Program-made: the position numbers and the translations under genes
In this document: one piece after another, positions 14,432 through 20,272 of the stretch
Layout: every line of letters begins with the position of its first letter
Position numbering within the stretch: the first letter of the stretch is position 1
Notes under the pieces: generated by a model
What the model saw: the letters and a program-made list of their open reading frames with translations, nothing else
What the model was told of the DNA's origin: nothing
The model's database searches: none
Origin: Candidatus Omnitrophota bacterium
GTDB lineage: Bacteria; Omnitrophota; Gorgyraeia; Aquiviventales; Aquiviventaceae
Length of the DNA: 20,272 bases
Reading direction: 5' to 3'
NCBI GenBank assembly: GCA_016180605.1
Contig: JACPAW010000139.1
Location: 1-20,272, forward strand

Positions 14432-15322
14432 TTATCGTCTTCTTCTGTGTGCTGTGTGCTGGATGCTGTGTGCTGTCCCCAATGCTTGACGAATAGCCTG
14501 AATCTCTTCAAGCAACCGTGGAAGATCGGCAAGTTTTAGCATATTCGGTCCATCGCAAGGAGCTTGGCCTGGATCCTCGTGTATTTCAAGAAAAATGCCA
14601 TGACAGTAGCCGGTTGCCACAGCAGCCCGTACCAAAGTCGGCACAAACTCGCGCTGCCCTCCTGAGGCATGCCCTAACCCTCCCGGCAGCTGGACAGAGT
14701 GCGTTCCATCGTAGATGACCGGATGCCCGAATCCGTTGAGGATCTGCAAGCTGCGCAAATCGGAAACAAGATTGTTGTAACCGAAACTCACCCCTCGCTC
14801 CGTCAGAAGAATGGCGTGGTTTCCGACGCTGTACGCTTTTTGAACGACAGGCCCCATATCCCAGGGGGCCAAAAACTGGCCTTTCTTGATGTTAATCGGC
14901 TTGCCCGCACGGGCAACGGCCATGACGAAATCGGTCTGGCGGCATAAAAATGCCGGGATTTGAAGCACATCCAGCACTTCAGAAGCCGGAAGCACTTCCT
15001 GCTTGCAATGGACGTCGCTGAGAATCGGAAGTCCGAGCTTTCGTTTTACGCTGGAAAGAATCTTCAGGCCTTTTTTTAGACCCGGACCCCGATAGGAATC
15101 CTTGGAAGTGCGGTTGGCCTTGTCATAGCTGCACTTGACGATGTAAGAAACGCCGGCATCCTCGCACATTCTTGCGATGCGCTCTGCGTGAGACAGAAGA
15201 TGCCGCTCGCTTTCGATGACATCCGGCCCTGCGATGAGCACCAAGGGTTGTCCTGCGCCAATAGAAACGGGGCCGACTCGAACAACTGAAGACTTTTGAG
15301 CACCAGGGCTGCCGCGACTCAT
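14432..15322 (-). CDS. kdsA: 3-deoxy-8-phosphooctulonate synthase (Kdo-8-P synthase)
   Basis: Condenses phosphoenolpyruvate with arabinose-5-phosphate. The 296-residue protein has LIAGPDVIESE (30-39), SYDKANRTSKDSYRGPG (65-81), ILSDVHCKQEV, NIKKGQFLAPWDM, VIYDGTHSVQLPGG (His208), FLEIHEDP (Glu246) and CDGPN (Asp257). The metal-site partners His, Glu and Asp are kept, but position 34 is Asp, where metal-dependent enzymes have Cys and metal-free ones Asn. The start at 15322 overlaps the pyrG stop as ATGA; upstream in-frame codons translate the CTGATTG repeat and are not used. The last dozen or so residues (GTAHSIQHTAHRRRR) are encoded by a heptamer array. Confidence 0.95.
   Translation of the reverse strand: MSRGSPGAQKSSVVRVGPVSIGAGQPLVLIAGPDVIESERHLLSHAERIARMCEDAGVSYIVKCSYDKANRTSKDSYRGPGLKKGLKILSSVKRKLGLPILSDVHCKQEVLPASEVLDVLQIPAFLCRQTDFVMAVARAGKPINIKKGQFLAPWDMGPVVQKAYSVGNHAILLTERGVSFGYNNLVSDLRSLQILNGFGHPVIYDGTHSVQLPGGLGHASGGQREFVPTLVRAAVATGYCHGIFLEIHEDPGQAPCDGPNMLKLADLPRLLEEIQAIRQALGTAHSIQHTAHRRRR
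14445..14479. repeat. Heptamer array CTGTGTG inside the 3' end of kdsA
   Basis: Five 7-bp units (CTGTGTG, CTGTGTG, CTGGATG, CTGTGTG, CTGTCCC) overlap the kdsA C-terminal codons and supply the HSIQHTAH tail. On the other strand these are the ACAGCAC-type words found at 3445 and 17080. Confidence 0.88.
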
Positions 15323-17013
15323 CGCGCTCGCCCCTTGATCTTGCGTCGAATTGTTCTTTTGTCCTTTAGCTGTTTTCTGCCATCTGATTGCTGATTGCTG
15401 ATTGCTGATTGCTGTTTTTCCAGGCACGCCGCGACGAATGCGCGGAAAAGCGGATGGGGACTCAGCGGGCGGGATTTAAACTCCGGATGAAACTGGCCTG
15501 CGACGAACCACGGGTGTCCTTTGATTTCGATGAGCTCCACCAAACCTCCCTTAGGGTAGATCCCGGAAATGACAAGGCCTGCTTTCTCAAATGGCGCGCG
15601 ATACGCGTTGTTGAATTCGTAACGGTGCCGATGACGCTCCGCAATTTCTTCAGACTGGTACGCCGCGTGGGCTTTCGTACCTGCCGCTAATTGGCATCGC
15701 GAGGAGCCCAGTCGCATCGTCCCCCCCATTGCGGTGACCCCTTGCTGCTCTTCCAGCAAGCTGATGACGGGATTTTTCGTCTTGGGATTGAATTCCGTTG
15801 AGTTCGCATCCATCAGACCGCACACGTTGCGGGCAAATTCGATGACCGCACATTGCATCCCAAGGCAAATGCCTAGAAACGGCACCCGGCTCTCCCTCGC
15901 ATAACGGATGGCGGAGAGCTTTCCCTCGATGCCGCGGTGTCCGAAACCACCAGGAATCAGGATTCCATCCACCTCTTTGAAAAGAGCCTGCGCGCCTTCT
16001 TTTTCAATTTGCTCCGCGTCCATGCGCACAATCTCGACAGCGGCACTGTTGGCCAACCCACCGTGCCGAAGGGCTTCGTAAATGGATTTGTAGGCATCCT
16101 GAAGCTGGATGTACTTGCCCACGACCGCAATGCGCACACACTTGGAAGGGTTAAGCGCTTTGTTCACTACCTGTGTTCGCCATTGCTCCATGTCATGCTG
16201 CGGGCATTCCAGGCGTAGCATTTTCAATATGGTCTCATCGAGTTGTTGCCGGCTAAACGATAAGGGCACCTCGTAAACGTCTTTTACATCCACGGCTTGG
16301 ATCACAGCTTCTGGAACCACATTGCAGAATTGCGCGATTTTATTGCGCACCCCTTCCGAAAAAGGTTTTTCCGTCCGGCAGAGCAAGATATCCGCTTGAA
16401 GCCCGATTTCCCTTAGCTTACCGACGGAGTGCTGTGTCGGTTTGGTCTTCATCTCATCCGCCGCACGGATGTAAGGGACTAGGGTTAAGTGCACGTTGAT
16501 GGCATTGCCATGGCCGACTTCATTACGCAATTGCCGGATGGCCTCCAAAAAAGGCAGCCCTTCGATATCCCCGACCGTGCCTCCTACCTCTACGATCACG
16601 ACGTCCAGCTTAGGATCCTGAGCGGCTAATTTGGTAATCGATTGCTTGATCTCATCGGTAATGTGGGGAACCACCTGAACCGTTCCACCCAGATAATCTC
16701 CTTTACGCTCTTTGGTGATCACCGAGTAATAAATGCGCCCGGCGGTGACGTTGTTGTCTTTCGTCATGGTCTGGCCGGTGAAGCGCTCATAGTGGCCAAG
16801 ATCGAGGTCCGTTTCCGCTCCGTCGTCCGTAACGTAAACCTCGCCATGCTGATAAGGGCTCATGGTGCCCGGGTCCACATTGATGTAGGGATCCAGCTTT
16901 TGCAGAGTGACCTTCAGCCCGCGGGACTTCAAGAGCAATCCGATGGAGGCACAGGCAATTCCCTTGCCGAGACTGGAAACAACTCCCCCCGTCACAAAGA
17001 TATACTTGGCCAT
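15319..17013 (-). CDS. pyrG: CTP synthase
   Basis: Aminates UTP to CTP with glutamine and ATP; CTP is the co-substrate of KdsB encoded just upstream. The 564-residue protein has the amidoligase N-terminal domain (KYIFVTGGVVSSLGKG, LDPYINVDPGTMSPYQHGEV cut at its conserved core, EVGGTVGDIEGLPFLEA) and a class I glutaminase domain (GICLGMQ with Cys383, GQFHPEF with His509 and Glu511). The start is the ATG at 17013, supported by AAGGAAGG upstream; earlier in-frame codons are unconserved. Family members usually end near residue 535. Here about 30 extra residues (QQSAISNQQS then a very basic segment) follow, the first part encoded by a heptamer array. The stop overlaps the kdsA start. Confidence 0.96.
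   Translation of the reverse strand: MAKYIFVTGGVVSSLGKGIACASIGLLLKSRGLKVTLQKLDPYINVDPGTMSPYQHGEVYVTDDGAETDLDLGHYERFTGQTMTKDNNVTAGRIYYSVITKERKGDYLGGTVQVVPHITDEIKQSITKLAAQDPKLDVVIVEVGGTVGDIEGLPFLEAIRQLRNEVGHGNAINVHLTLVPYIRAADEMKTKPTQHSVGKLREIGLQADILLCRTEKPFSEGVRNKIAQFCNVVPEAVIQAVDVKDVYEVPLSFSRQQLDETILKMLRLECPQHDMEQWRTQVVNKALNPSKCVRIAVVGKYIQLQDAYKSIYEALRHGGLANSAAVEIVRMDAEQIEKEGAQALFKEVDGILIPGGFGHRGIEGKLSAIRYARESRVPFLGICLGMQCAVIEFARNVCGLMDANSTEFNPKTKNPVISLLEEQQGVTAMGGTMRLGSSRCQLAAGTKAHAAYQSEEIAERHRHRYEFNNAYRAPFEKAGLVISGIYPKGGLVELIEIKGHPWFVAGQFHPEFKSRPLSPHPLFRAFVAACLEKQQSAISNQQSDGRKQLKDKRTIRRKIKGRAR
15384..15418. repeat. Heptamer array CTGATTG inside the 3' end of pyrG
   Basis: Four perfect CTGATTG units (15384-15411) and one degenerate unit lie in frame in the pyrG C-terminal region. 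Because three heptamers make 21 nt, the protein repeats every 7 residues (QQSAISN). Confidence 0.92.
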
Positions 17014-17023
17014 AATCAAGAAT

Positions 17024-17031
17024 CCTTCCTT
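17024..17031 (-). promoter_or_regulatory. Ribosome binding site of pyrG
   Basis: AAGGAAGG on the minus strand lies 10 nt before the ATG at 17013. It sets this start against the in-frame extension that begins at 17085. Confidence 0.7.
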
Positions 17032-17042
17032 AGCACACCCCG

Positions 17043-17071
17043 GCCCGCCATTCGCGACTGCCGGGGCGGGC
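17043..17071. other. GC-rich hairpin in the pyrG leader
   Basis: GCCCGCC (17043-17049) pairs with GGCGGGC (17065-17071) across a 15-nt loop, 12 bp upstream of the pyrG ribosome site. It could be a repeat fragment or a leader structure; I see no T-run next to it on the minus strand. Confidence 0.5.
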
Positions 17072-17079
17072 AGCAATCG

Positions 17080-17210
17080 GCACACAGCACACAGAAGAGT
17101 AAAACGATAGATAGGAAGTAAGAATTTGGAGGTAGGATGTTGGAATCACTTCGTTGATAAACGCATCCGTCCCTTTCCAATTTCCAACCTCTAACTTCCA
17201 ACTTCTATCC
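17080..17210 (+). repeat. Composite repeat copy 2: heptamers plus bipartite palindrome
   Basis: The block begins with GCACACAGCACACAGAAG (17080-17097), identical to 3483-3500, followed after 14 bases by the 98-nt palindrome: left arm 17112-17146, spacer 17147-17174 (28 nt), right arm 17175-17209. Against copy 1 the left arm is 35/35 identical and the right arm 34/35. The spacer matches at only 19/28, and eight of those matches are its first eight bases. Both copies have the same orientation and both lie just upstream of a nucleotide-biosynthesis gene (purA, pyrG). Confidence 0.92.
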
Positions 17211-17229
17211 TCTCCCATGCCCCCTTGGC

Positions 17230-18174
17230 TCATGAATGTCGCAGAAGGGCTTCGACGCGAATCAAATCTTCCGGGGTATCGACGCCGATTGAGTCATGTA
17301 TCGTCTCGATCATTTTGATGCGATACCCGTGTTCGAGCGCACGCAATTGCTCCAGTTTTTCGCACTGCTCAAGCAAAGTGGCTTCCAGATGCGGAAACTG
17401 CAGTAAAAAGTTTCGTTGATAGCCATAGATGCCAAGGTGCTTCCAGTAAATTTGGGACATGGGACGTGGGCCATGGGACATGTCCCCTGTCCCCTGCGAC
17501 CGAGCCGGTAATATCATTGCCGGCGAGGGAGTGCCACCAACCGCAGGGTTGGCGGCCGACCGAGCCGGCACAATCTTTGCTGGCGAGGGAGTGCCGCGAA
17601 ACGCTGGTTTCGCGGCCCCTTTGTCCCAAGACTGTTGCCTAACATGAGGAATGGCAGCGCGGGAAAAATACAGAGCAAATCCATCACGATCCACAACCAC
17701 CTTGACGACGTTGGGATTGGAAAGATCCTCTGGCTTAAGAGGCGTCATCGCCGAGGCCATGGGAACCGCTGCATGCTGGCTTAAATAGGCTGCCAGCTGA
17801 TGGATGATCTCCGGATGGATCAGCGGCTCATCCCCCTGCACGTTGATGATGACACCTGCGGTACTGCTTCGAGCCACCTCCGCAGCGCGTTCCGTTCCAC
17901 TTTGAGCCTGGGGATTGGTCATAAGGGCCTCTCCGCCACAGCTTCGCACGGCTTGACAGATGCGATCGTCGTCGGTGGCCACAACCACCTGACCGATGCC
18001 TTTCGCGCTGAAAGCGCGCTGGTAGACATGCTGGATCATAGGTTTGCCATCCAGCAAGGCCAGAGGTTTTCCAGGAAATCGGACAGATCCGTAGCGCGCA
18101 GGAATGACAACGAGAACGCCGCTTTTTTGCAGGGGACCGTTTGATTTTTCCTGCATGAAAGCCGGTATCGTCAT
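17230..18174 (-). CDS. kdsB: CMP-Kdo synthetase with an in-frame repeat insertion
   Basis: Activates Kdo as CMP-Kdo using CTP. The fold is clear: VVIPARYGSVRFPGKPLA (22-39), VVVATDDDRI (63-72), SGTERAAEV, NVQGDEPLI (111-119), and the C-terminal KHLGIYGYQRNFLLQF and EHGYRIKMIET segments. Total length is 314 residues against about 250 for the family. The excess is a Pro/Ala/Arg-rich stretch, residues about 180-241, between SRAAIPHVRQ and IYWKHLGIYGY, which are normally separated by only a few residues. That stretch is encoded by two 60-bp hairpin repeats and GGGACAT-type heptamers. The frame stays open through it. The ATG overlaps the rfaE1 stop as ATGA. Function is likely retained if the loop is tolerated. 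Confidence 0.93.
   Translation of the reverse strand: MTIPAFMQEKSNGPLQKSGVLVVIPARYGSVRFPGKPLALLDGKPMIQHVYQRAFSAKGIGQVVVATDDDRICQAVRSCGGEALMTNPQAQSGTERAAEVARSSTAGVIINVQGDEPLIHPEIIHQLAAYLSQHAAVPMASAMTPLKPEDLSNPNVVKVVVDRDGFALYFSRAAIPHVRQQSWDKGAAKPAFRGTPSPAKIVPARSAANPAVGGTPSPAMILPARSQGTGDMSHGPRPMSQIYWKHLGIYGYQRNFLLQFPHLEATLLEQCEKLEQLRALEHGYRIKMIETIHDSIGVDTPEDLIRVEALLRHS
17454..17495. repeat. Heptamers GGGACAT/GTCCCCT inside kdsB
   Basis: Six 7-bp units (GGGACAT, GGGACGT, GGGCCAT, GGGACAT, GTCCCCT, GTCCCCT) form the left end of the kdsB insertion. The GGGACAT units and the GTCCCCT units are partly complementary, giving a palindromic tendency. Confidence 0.85.
17498..17617. repeat. Two tandem 60-bp hairpin units inside kdsB
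   Basis: Units 17498-17557 and 17558-17617 both begin GACCGAGCCGG and agree at 49 of 60 positions. Each has a small GCCGG-based stem and a 10-bp stem with a 4-nt loop: GCCACCAACC/GGTTGGCGGC in unit 1 and GCCGCGAAAC/GTTTCGCGGC in unit 2. Two stem pairs differ between the units by compensated double changes (C-G to G-C, and C-G to A-T), and a third change turns an A-C mismatch into G-C. This suggests that the hairpin itself has been conserved. Confidence 0.88.
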
Positions 18175-19169
18175 CGCCTGCTGCCTCCGTGCAACTTCGC
18201 CCCTAATTCCTCTGGCGTGATGACGGCCACCCCCACCTTCCCGACTACGATCCCTGCCGCCAGATTAGCCAGGCGAGCGGCGTCTTCCATGGGACAGCCG
18301 CCTGCCAAAGCCAATGTGAATGTCGCAATCACCGTATCCCCGGCACCTGCTACGTCAAACACTTCTTGAGCCACCGTGGGGATCAGCGTTCTTCTTCCGT
18401 TGCGTTCAAACAAACACATTCCGTCTTCTCCCAGCGTCATCAAAAGACCCTCGCACCGAAGACGCTCGATGAGCTCTTCACCGGCTTTGCGAAAATCCTC
18501 ATCTGTTTTCAGCTCTCGGCCAACGGCGTTGCCTGCTTCCGTGCGGTTAGGGGTAAGGGCGGTTACTCCGTGGTAGAGATCGAAATGTTCTTCTTTGGGA
18601 TCCACGGTGATGATTTTTTTCATCGACCGGGCAAGCGGGATAATTTCCTCAAGAAGCCTTCGGGTGATCACTCCTTTACCGTAATCCTCGATCACGACGG
18701 CATCGGCCTGTTTCAGGCGCGATCGAACCGCCGCAATCAACCGGCGAATGATCGACTCAGAAAGAGTCTTTTCTTCTTCACGGTCCACCCGGACCACCTG
18801 TTGATGATGGGCAATCACCCGGGTTTTAACCGTCGTAGGACGTTGTCCCCTAAGGATCCCTTCGGTTTGGATCTTGCGGGAGTTCAAATCCGCCAGCAAT
18901 GCCGAACCCCATCGGTCCTCTCCGACTAAGCCAACGACACTGACTCCTCCTCCGAGGGAGCGGATGTTGTTGGCCACATTCGCCGCACCTCCGGGCATCA
19001 TGGACTCGGACTTCACCCACACCACAGGTACCGGGGCTTCCGGACTGATACGGCTGACCCTGCCCCAGATGAACTCATCTAGCATAAGGTCGCCTACAAC
19101 CAAGACGTGGCTGCGCCTAAACCGTGGCAACAAGCCATTCAAGCTTGAAACCTTAAGCCGTGCGACCAT
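18171..19169 (-). CDS. rfaE1: D-glycero-beta-D-manno-heptose-7-phosphate kinase (stand-alone)
   Basis: A PfkB/ribokinase-family enzyme that phosphorylates heptose-7-phosphate at O-1 on the way to ADP-heptose for the LPS inner core. The 332-residue protein has VVGDLMLDEFIWGRVSRISP (24-43), the substrate-loop PGGAANVANNIRSLGG (59-74), VEDYGKG-like VIEDYGKGVI, TPNRTEA and the anion-hole motif AGAGDTV (274-280) with catalytic Asp278. It corresponds to the kinase half of HldE; the adenylyltransferase half is not attached and not in the window. Its start overlaps the preceding gene by 17 bp, and its stop overlaps the kdsB start. Confidence 0.93.
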   Translation of the reverse strand: MVARLKVSSLNGLLPRFRRSHVLVVGDLMLDEFIWGRVSRISPEAPVPVVWVKSESMMPGGAANVANNIRSLGGGVSVVGLVGEDRWGSALLADLNSRKIQTEGILRGQRPTTVKTRVIAHHQQVVRVDREEEKTLSESIIRRLIAAVRSRLKQADAVVIEDYGKGVITRRLLEEIIPLARSMKKIITVDPKEEHFDLYHGVTALTPNRTEAGNAVGRELKTDEDFRKAGEELIERLRCEGLLMTLGEDGMCLFERNGRRTLIPTVAQEVFDVAGAGDTVIATFTLALAGGCPMEDAARLANLAAGIVVGKVGVAVITPEELGAKLHGGSRR

Positions 19170-20115
19170 TGGATTTCCGGGGCAGCTGCTCGAGAACAGC
19201 GCGCGCCAAAAGAGGAATCAGGATCTCATGGTGGCCGGTTATGTGGATCGCGGTTCCCCCAAGCAGGGTTGGCCTTTTTAACACATTCTCGTGGGGACGA
19301 TAATGGCGGATCATGTCAAAATCGAAGGCCGTAAAATCCTTGACGGAAAAACCCAGATTACGCGAAATGGAAACGGCCTTAAGGAACACTTCCGGTAAAA
19401 TGACGGCTGAGCCAAGATTGCCGACGACACCGCCGGAGCCAAGTGTGGCCACCACCCCGGAAAGCTTCCGGAAATCTTCCAGAGACGTTTGGCCGATTGC
19501 CGCTCCGTCTGCGGAAGATTGCTGATGGATGATATCGGTCCCAATAGCCACATGCACCGTTGCGGAAACTCCCATTTGATAACAGGTAGCCAGGAGGCTC
19601 ATTTTTCGTTGGGGAAGGCGGCGCTTCACAATCATCGCTCCCACGGAGTATCCCAGGCCCCAACCCTTTTTAGCCCCTTGTCGAATCGCGGCATTGATGA
19701 ACGAATGCGTCTCCTCTGCCATTCCAAAAGAACCATCTGCCAGAGCAGAGGCCACATCTTCAGAAGTCGACCCCATTAAAGAGAGCTCAAAATCATGGAC
19801 GACTCCGGCACCGTTCATGGCGATAGCCGTTACAATACGACGCCGGATCAGTTCAATCAGAAGCGGGCTTAATCCCACCTTGATGACATGCGCTCCAAAC
19901 ATCAAAAGAACGGTCTTGCGGCCAGTATGAGCACGGATGATGGCATCAACCACTCTGCGTAAGTCTCGTGCAGCAAGGATATTAGGGAGAGAGTCGTAGA
20001 ACTGGCGGAAGGAGCCGCCTTTTTTGCCAACCCTTGCAAAAGCATCCACATTGACCTTGCTTTTACGAGAATTGGCCGGGTAGGTCTTAAGCTTGGAAAA
20101 ATCCAGGGTCGGCAC
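19153..20115 (-). CDS. Conserved protein of unassigned family, first gene of the heptose/Kdo cluster
   Basis: I cannot name this 321-residue protein with confidence. It is cytosolic-looking, without signal or membrane helices, and has glycine-rich blocks suggestive of a nucleotide-binding fold: MFGAHVIKVGLSPLLIELI, AIAMNGAGVVHDFE, ADGSFGMAEETHSFINAAI and TLGSGGVVGNLGSAVILPEV. The layout loosely recalls the NAD-binding core of deoxyhypusine-synthase-like proteins, but no diagnostic lysine motif is evident, so this is a weak suggestion. I start at the GTG at 20115: a TTG at 20151 is itself part of the -35 box of a strong promoter, and the predicted transcript begins at about the GTG, implying a leaderless message. 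It overlaps rfaE1 by 17 bp, so a role in heptose or sugar-phosphate metabolism is inferred. Confidence 0.75.
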   Translation of the reverse strand: MPTLDFSKLKTYPANSRKSKVNVDAFARVGKKGGSFRQFYDSLPNILAARDLRRVVDAIIRAHTGRKTVLLMFGAHVIKVGLSPLLIELIRRRIVTAIAMNGAGVVHDFELSLMGSTSEDVASALADGSFGMAEETHSFINAAIRQGAKKGWGLGYSVGAMIVKRRLPQRKMSLLATCYQMGVSATVHVAIGTDIIHQQSSADGAAIGQTSLEDFRKLSGVVATLGSGGVVGNLGSAVILPEVFLKAVSISRNLGFSVKDFTAFDFDMIRHYRPHENVLKRPTLLGGTAIHITGHHEILIPLLARAVLEQLPRKSNGRTA

Positions 20116-20122
20116 GGATAAA

Positions 20123-20151
20123 ATTCTAACAGAGCCGACGGAAGGTGTCAA
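20123..20151 (-). promoter_or_regulatory. Near-consensus sigma70 promoter of the heptose/Kdo operon
   Basis: On the minus strand, TTGACA (20151-20146) and TAGAAT (20128-20123) are exactly 17 bp apart. Seven bases (TTTATCC) separate the -10 box from the GTG at 20115, so transcription should start at or within a base of the start codon. This is the best promoter in the window. Confidence 0.78.
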
Positions 20152-20169
20152 CGCGTCGAAAAACAGCTG

Positions 20170-20272
20170 TCAACGCCCAATAGAAATGTCCTCTTTTCTG
20201 CCCAGTAGAAATGTCCTGTTTTTTAGGGCCTTGAGTCGTTGGACGCGCTCGAACTGTCGCCAGGGATGATCC
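20170..20272 (-). CDS. Possible 3' end of a transposase (partial, runs off the right edge)
   Basis: The minus-strand frame entering at the right edge reads DHPWRQFERVQRLK, then ALKNRTFLLGRKEDISIGR and a TGA at 20172-20170. The basic, repeat-encoded end and the tandem 17-bp repeats inside it resemble the C-terminus of an integrase-type transposase that reads into its element's terminal repeats. Only 33 residues are visible and no catalytic motif, so the family cannot be fixed. It could equally be a non-coding edge. Confidence 0.35.
   Translation of the reverse strand, partial: DHPWRQFERVQRLKALKNRTFLLGRKEDISIGR
20176..20217. repeat. Two direct 17-bp repeats at the right edge, possible IS end
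   Basis: CCCAATAGAAATGTCCT (20176-20192) and CCCAGTAGAAATGTCCT (20201-20217) differ at one base and are 25 bp apart. Spaced repeats of this kind often bind transposase at element ends. They lie upstream of the strong promoter at 20123-20151, so an inserted element may form the boundary of this operon. Confidence 0.6.

Noticed and set aside
17451..17635. Intein or mini-domain inside KdsB
   Set aside because: The segment is far too short for an intein, lacks splice-junction Cys/Ser and His-Asn, and is made of recognisable repeat DNA.
18366..18929. 187-codon open frame on the plus strand
   Set aside because: It is antisense to rfaE1, which has all kinase motifs in its own frame.

Overview
This window looks like a chromosomal stretch from a Gram-negative bacterium with a lipopolysaccharide (LPS) outer membrane, probably an uncultured PVC-type lineage such as Omnitrophota. 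The lineage call is inference. It rests on the kdsB-pyrG-kdsA linkage (kdsB-pyrG is also adjacent in Chlamydia), the envelope gene content, and intergenic tandem heptanucleotide repeats of a kind I associate with such genomes. All recognised genes lie on the minus strand, so the biological reading order runs from the right end to the left end.

Right part (about 20272 to 11430): the right edge holds what may be the tail of a transposase with two spaced 17-bp repeats. A strong sigma70-type promoter (20123-20151) then drives an unassigned conserved gene, followed by overlapping rfaE1 (heptose-7-phosphate kinase) and kdsB. Next come pyrG (CTP supply for CMP-Kdo), kdsA, kdsD, a short GspE/PilB-type ATPase and kdsC. 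This gives a complete Kdo route (KdsD, KdsA, KdsC, KdsB) plus the first heptose kinase.

Middle part (11429 to 6456): a small helix-turn-helix protein precedes a second good promoter (11039-11067). That promoter drives an apparent LpxL-LptC-LptA triple fusion, directly overlapped by lptB, then a trigger factor without its prolyl-isomerase domain and clpP. Left part (6456 to 1): a class V aminotransferase overlaps serA (serine synthesis), followed by purA, an OmpA-domain lipoprotein, a small membrane coiled-coil protein, uppS and the start of cdsA.

The most unusual signal is not a gene. Nearly every gap contains tandem repeats of 7 bp, in at least eight different sequence families. Several form long palindromes. 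Three of these have arms built of 4 or 5 heptamers around a spacer of exactly 28 nt. Two are near-identical and sit upstream of purA and pyrG, with arms matching at 69 of 70 positions but spacers at only 19 of 28. Repeats also run into genes: they form the C-terminal tails of PyrG, KdsA and probably Tig, and about 60 residues in frame inside KdsB, where two 60-bp units show compensatory changes in a hairpin stem. No tRNA, rRNA or CRISPR array was seen.
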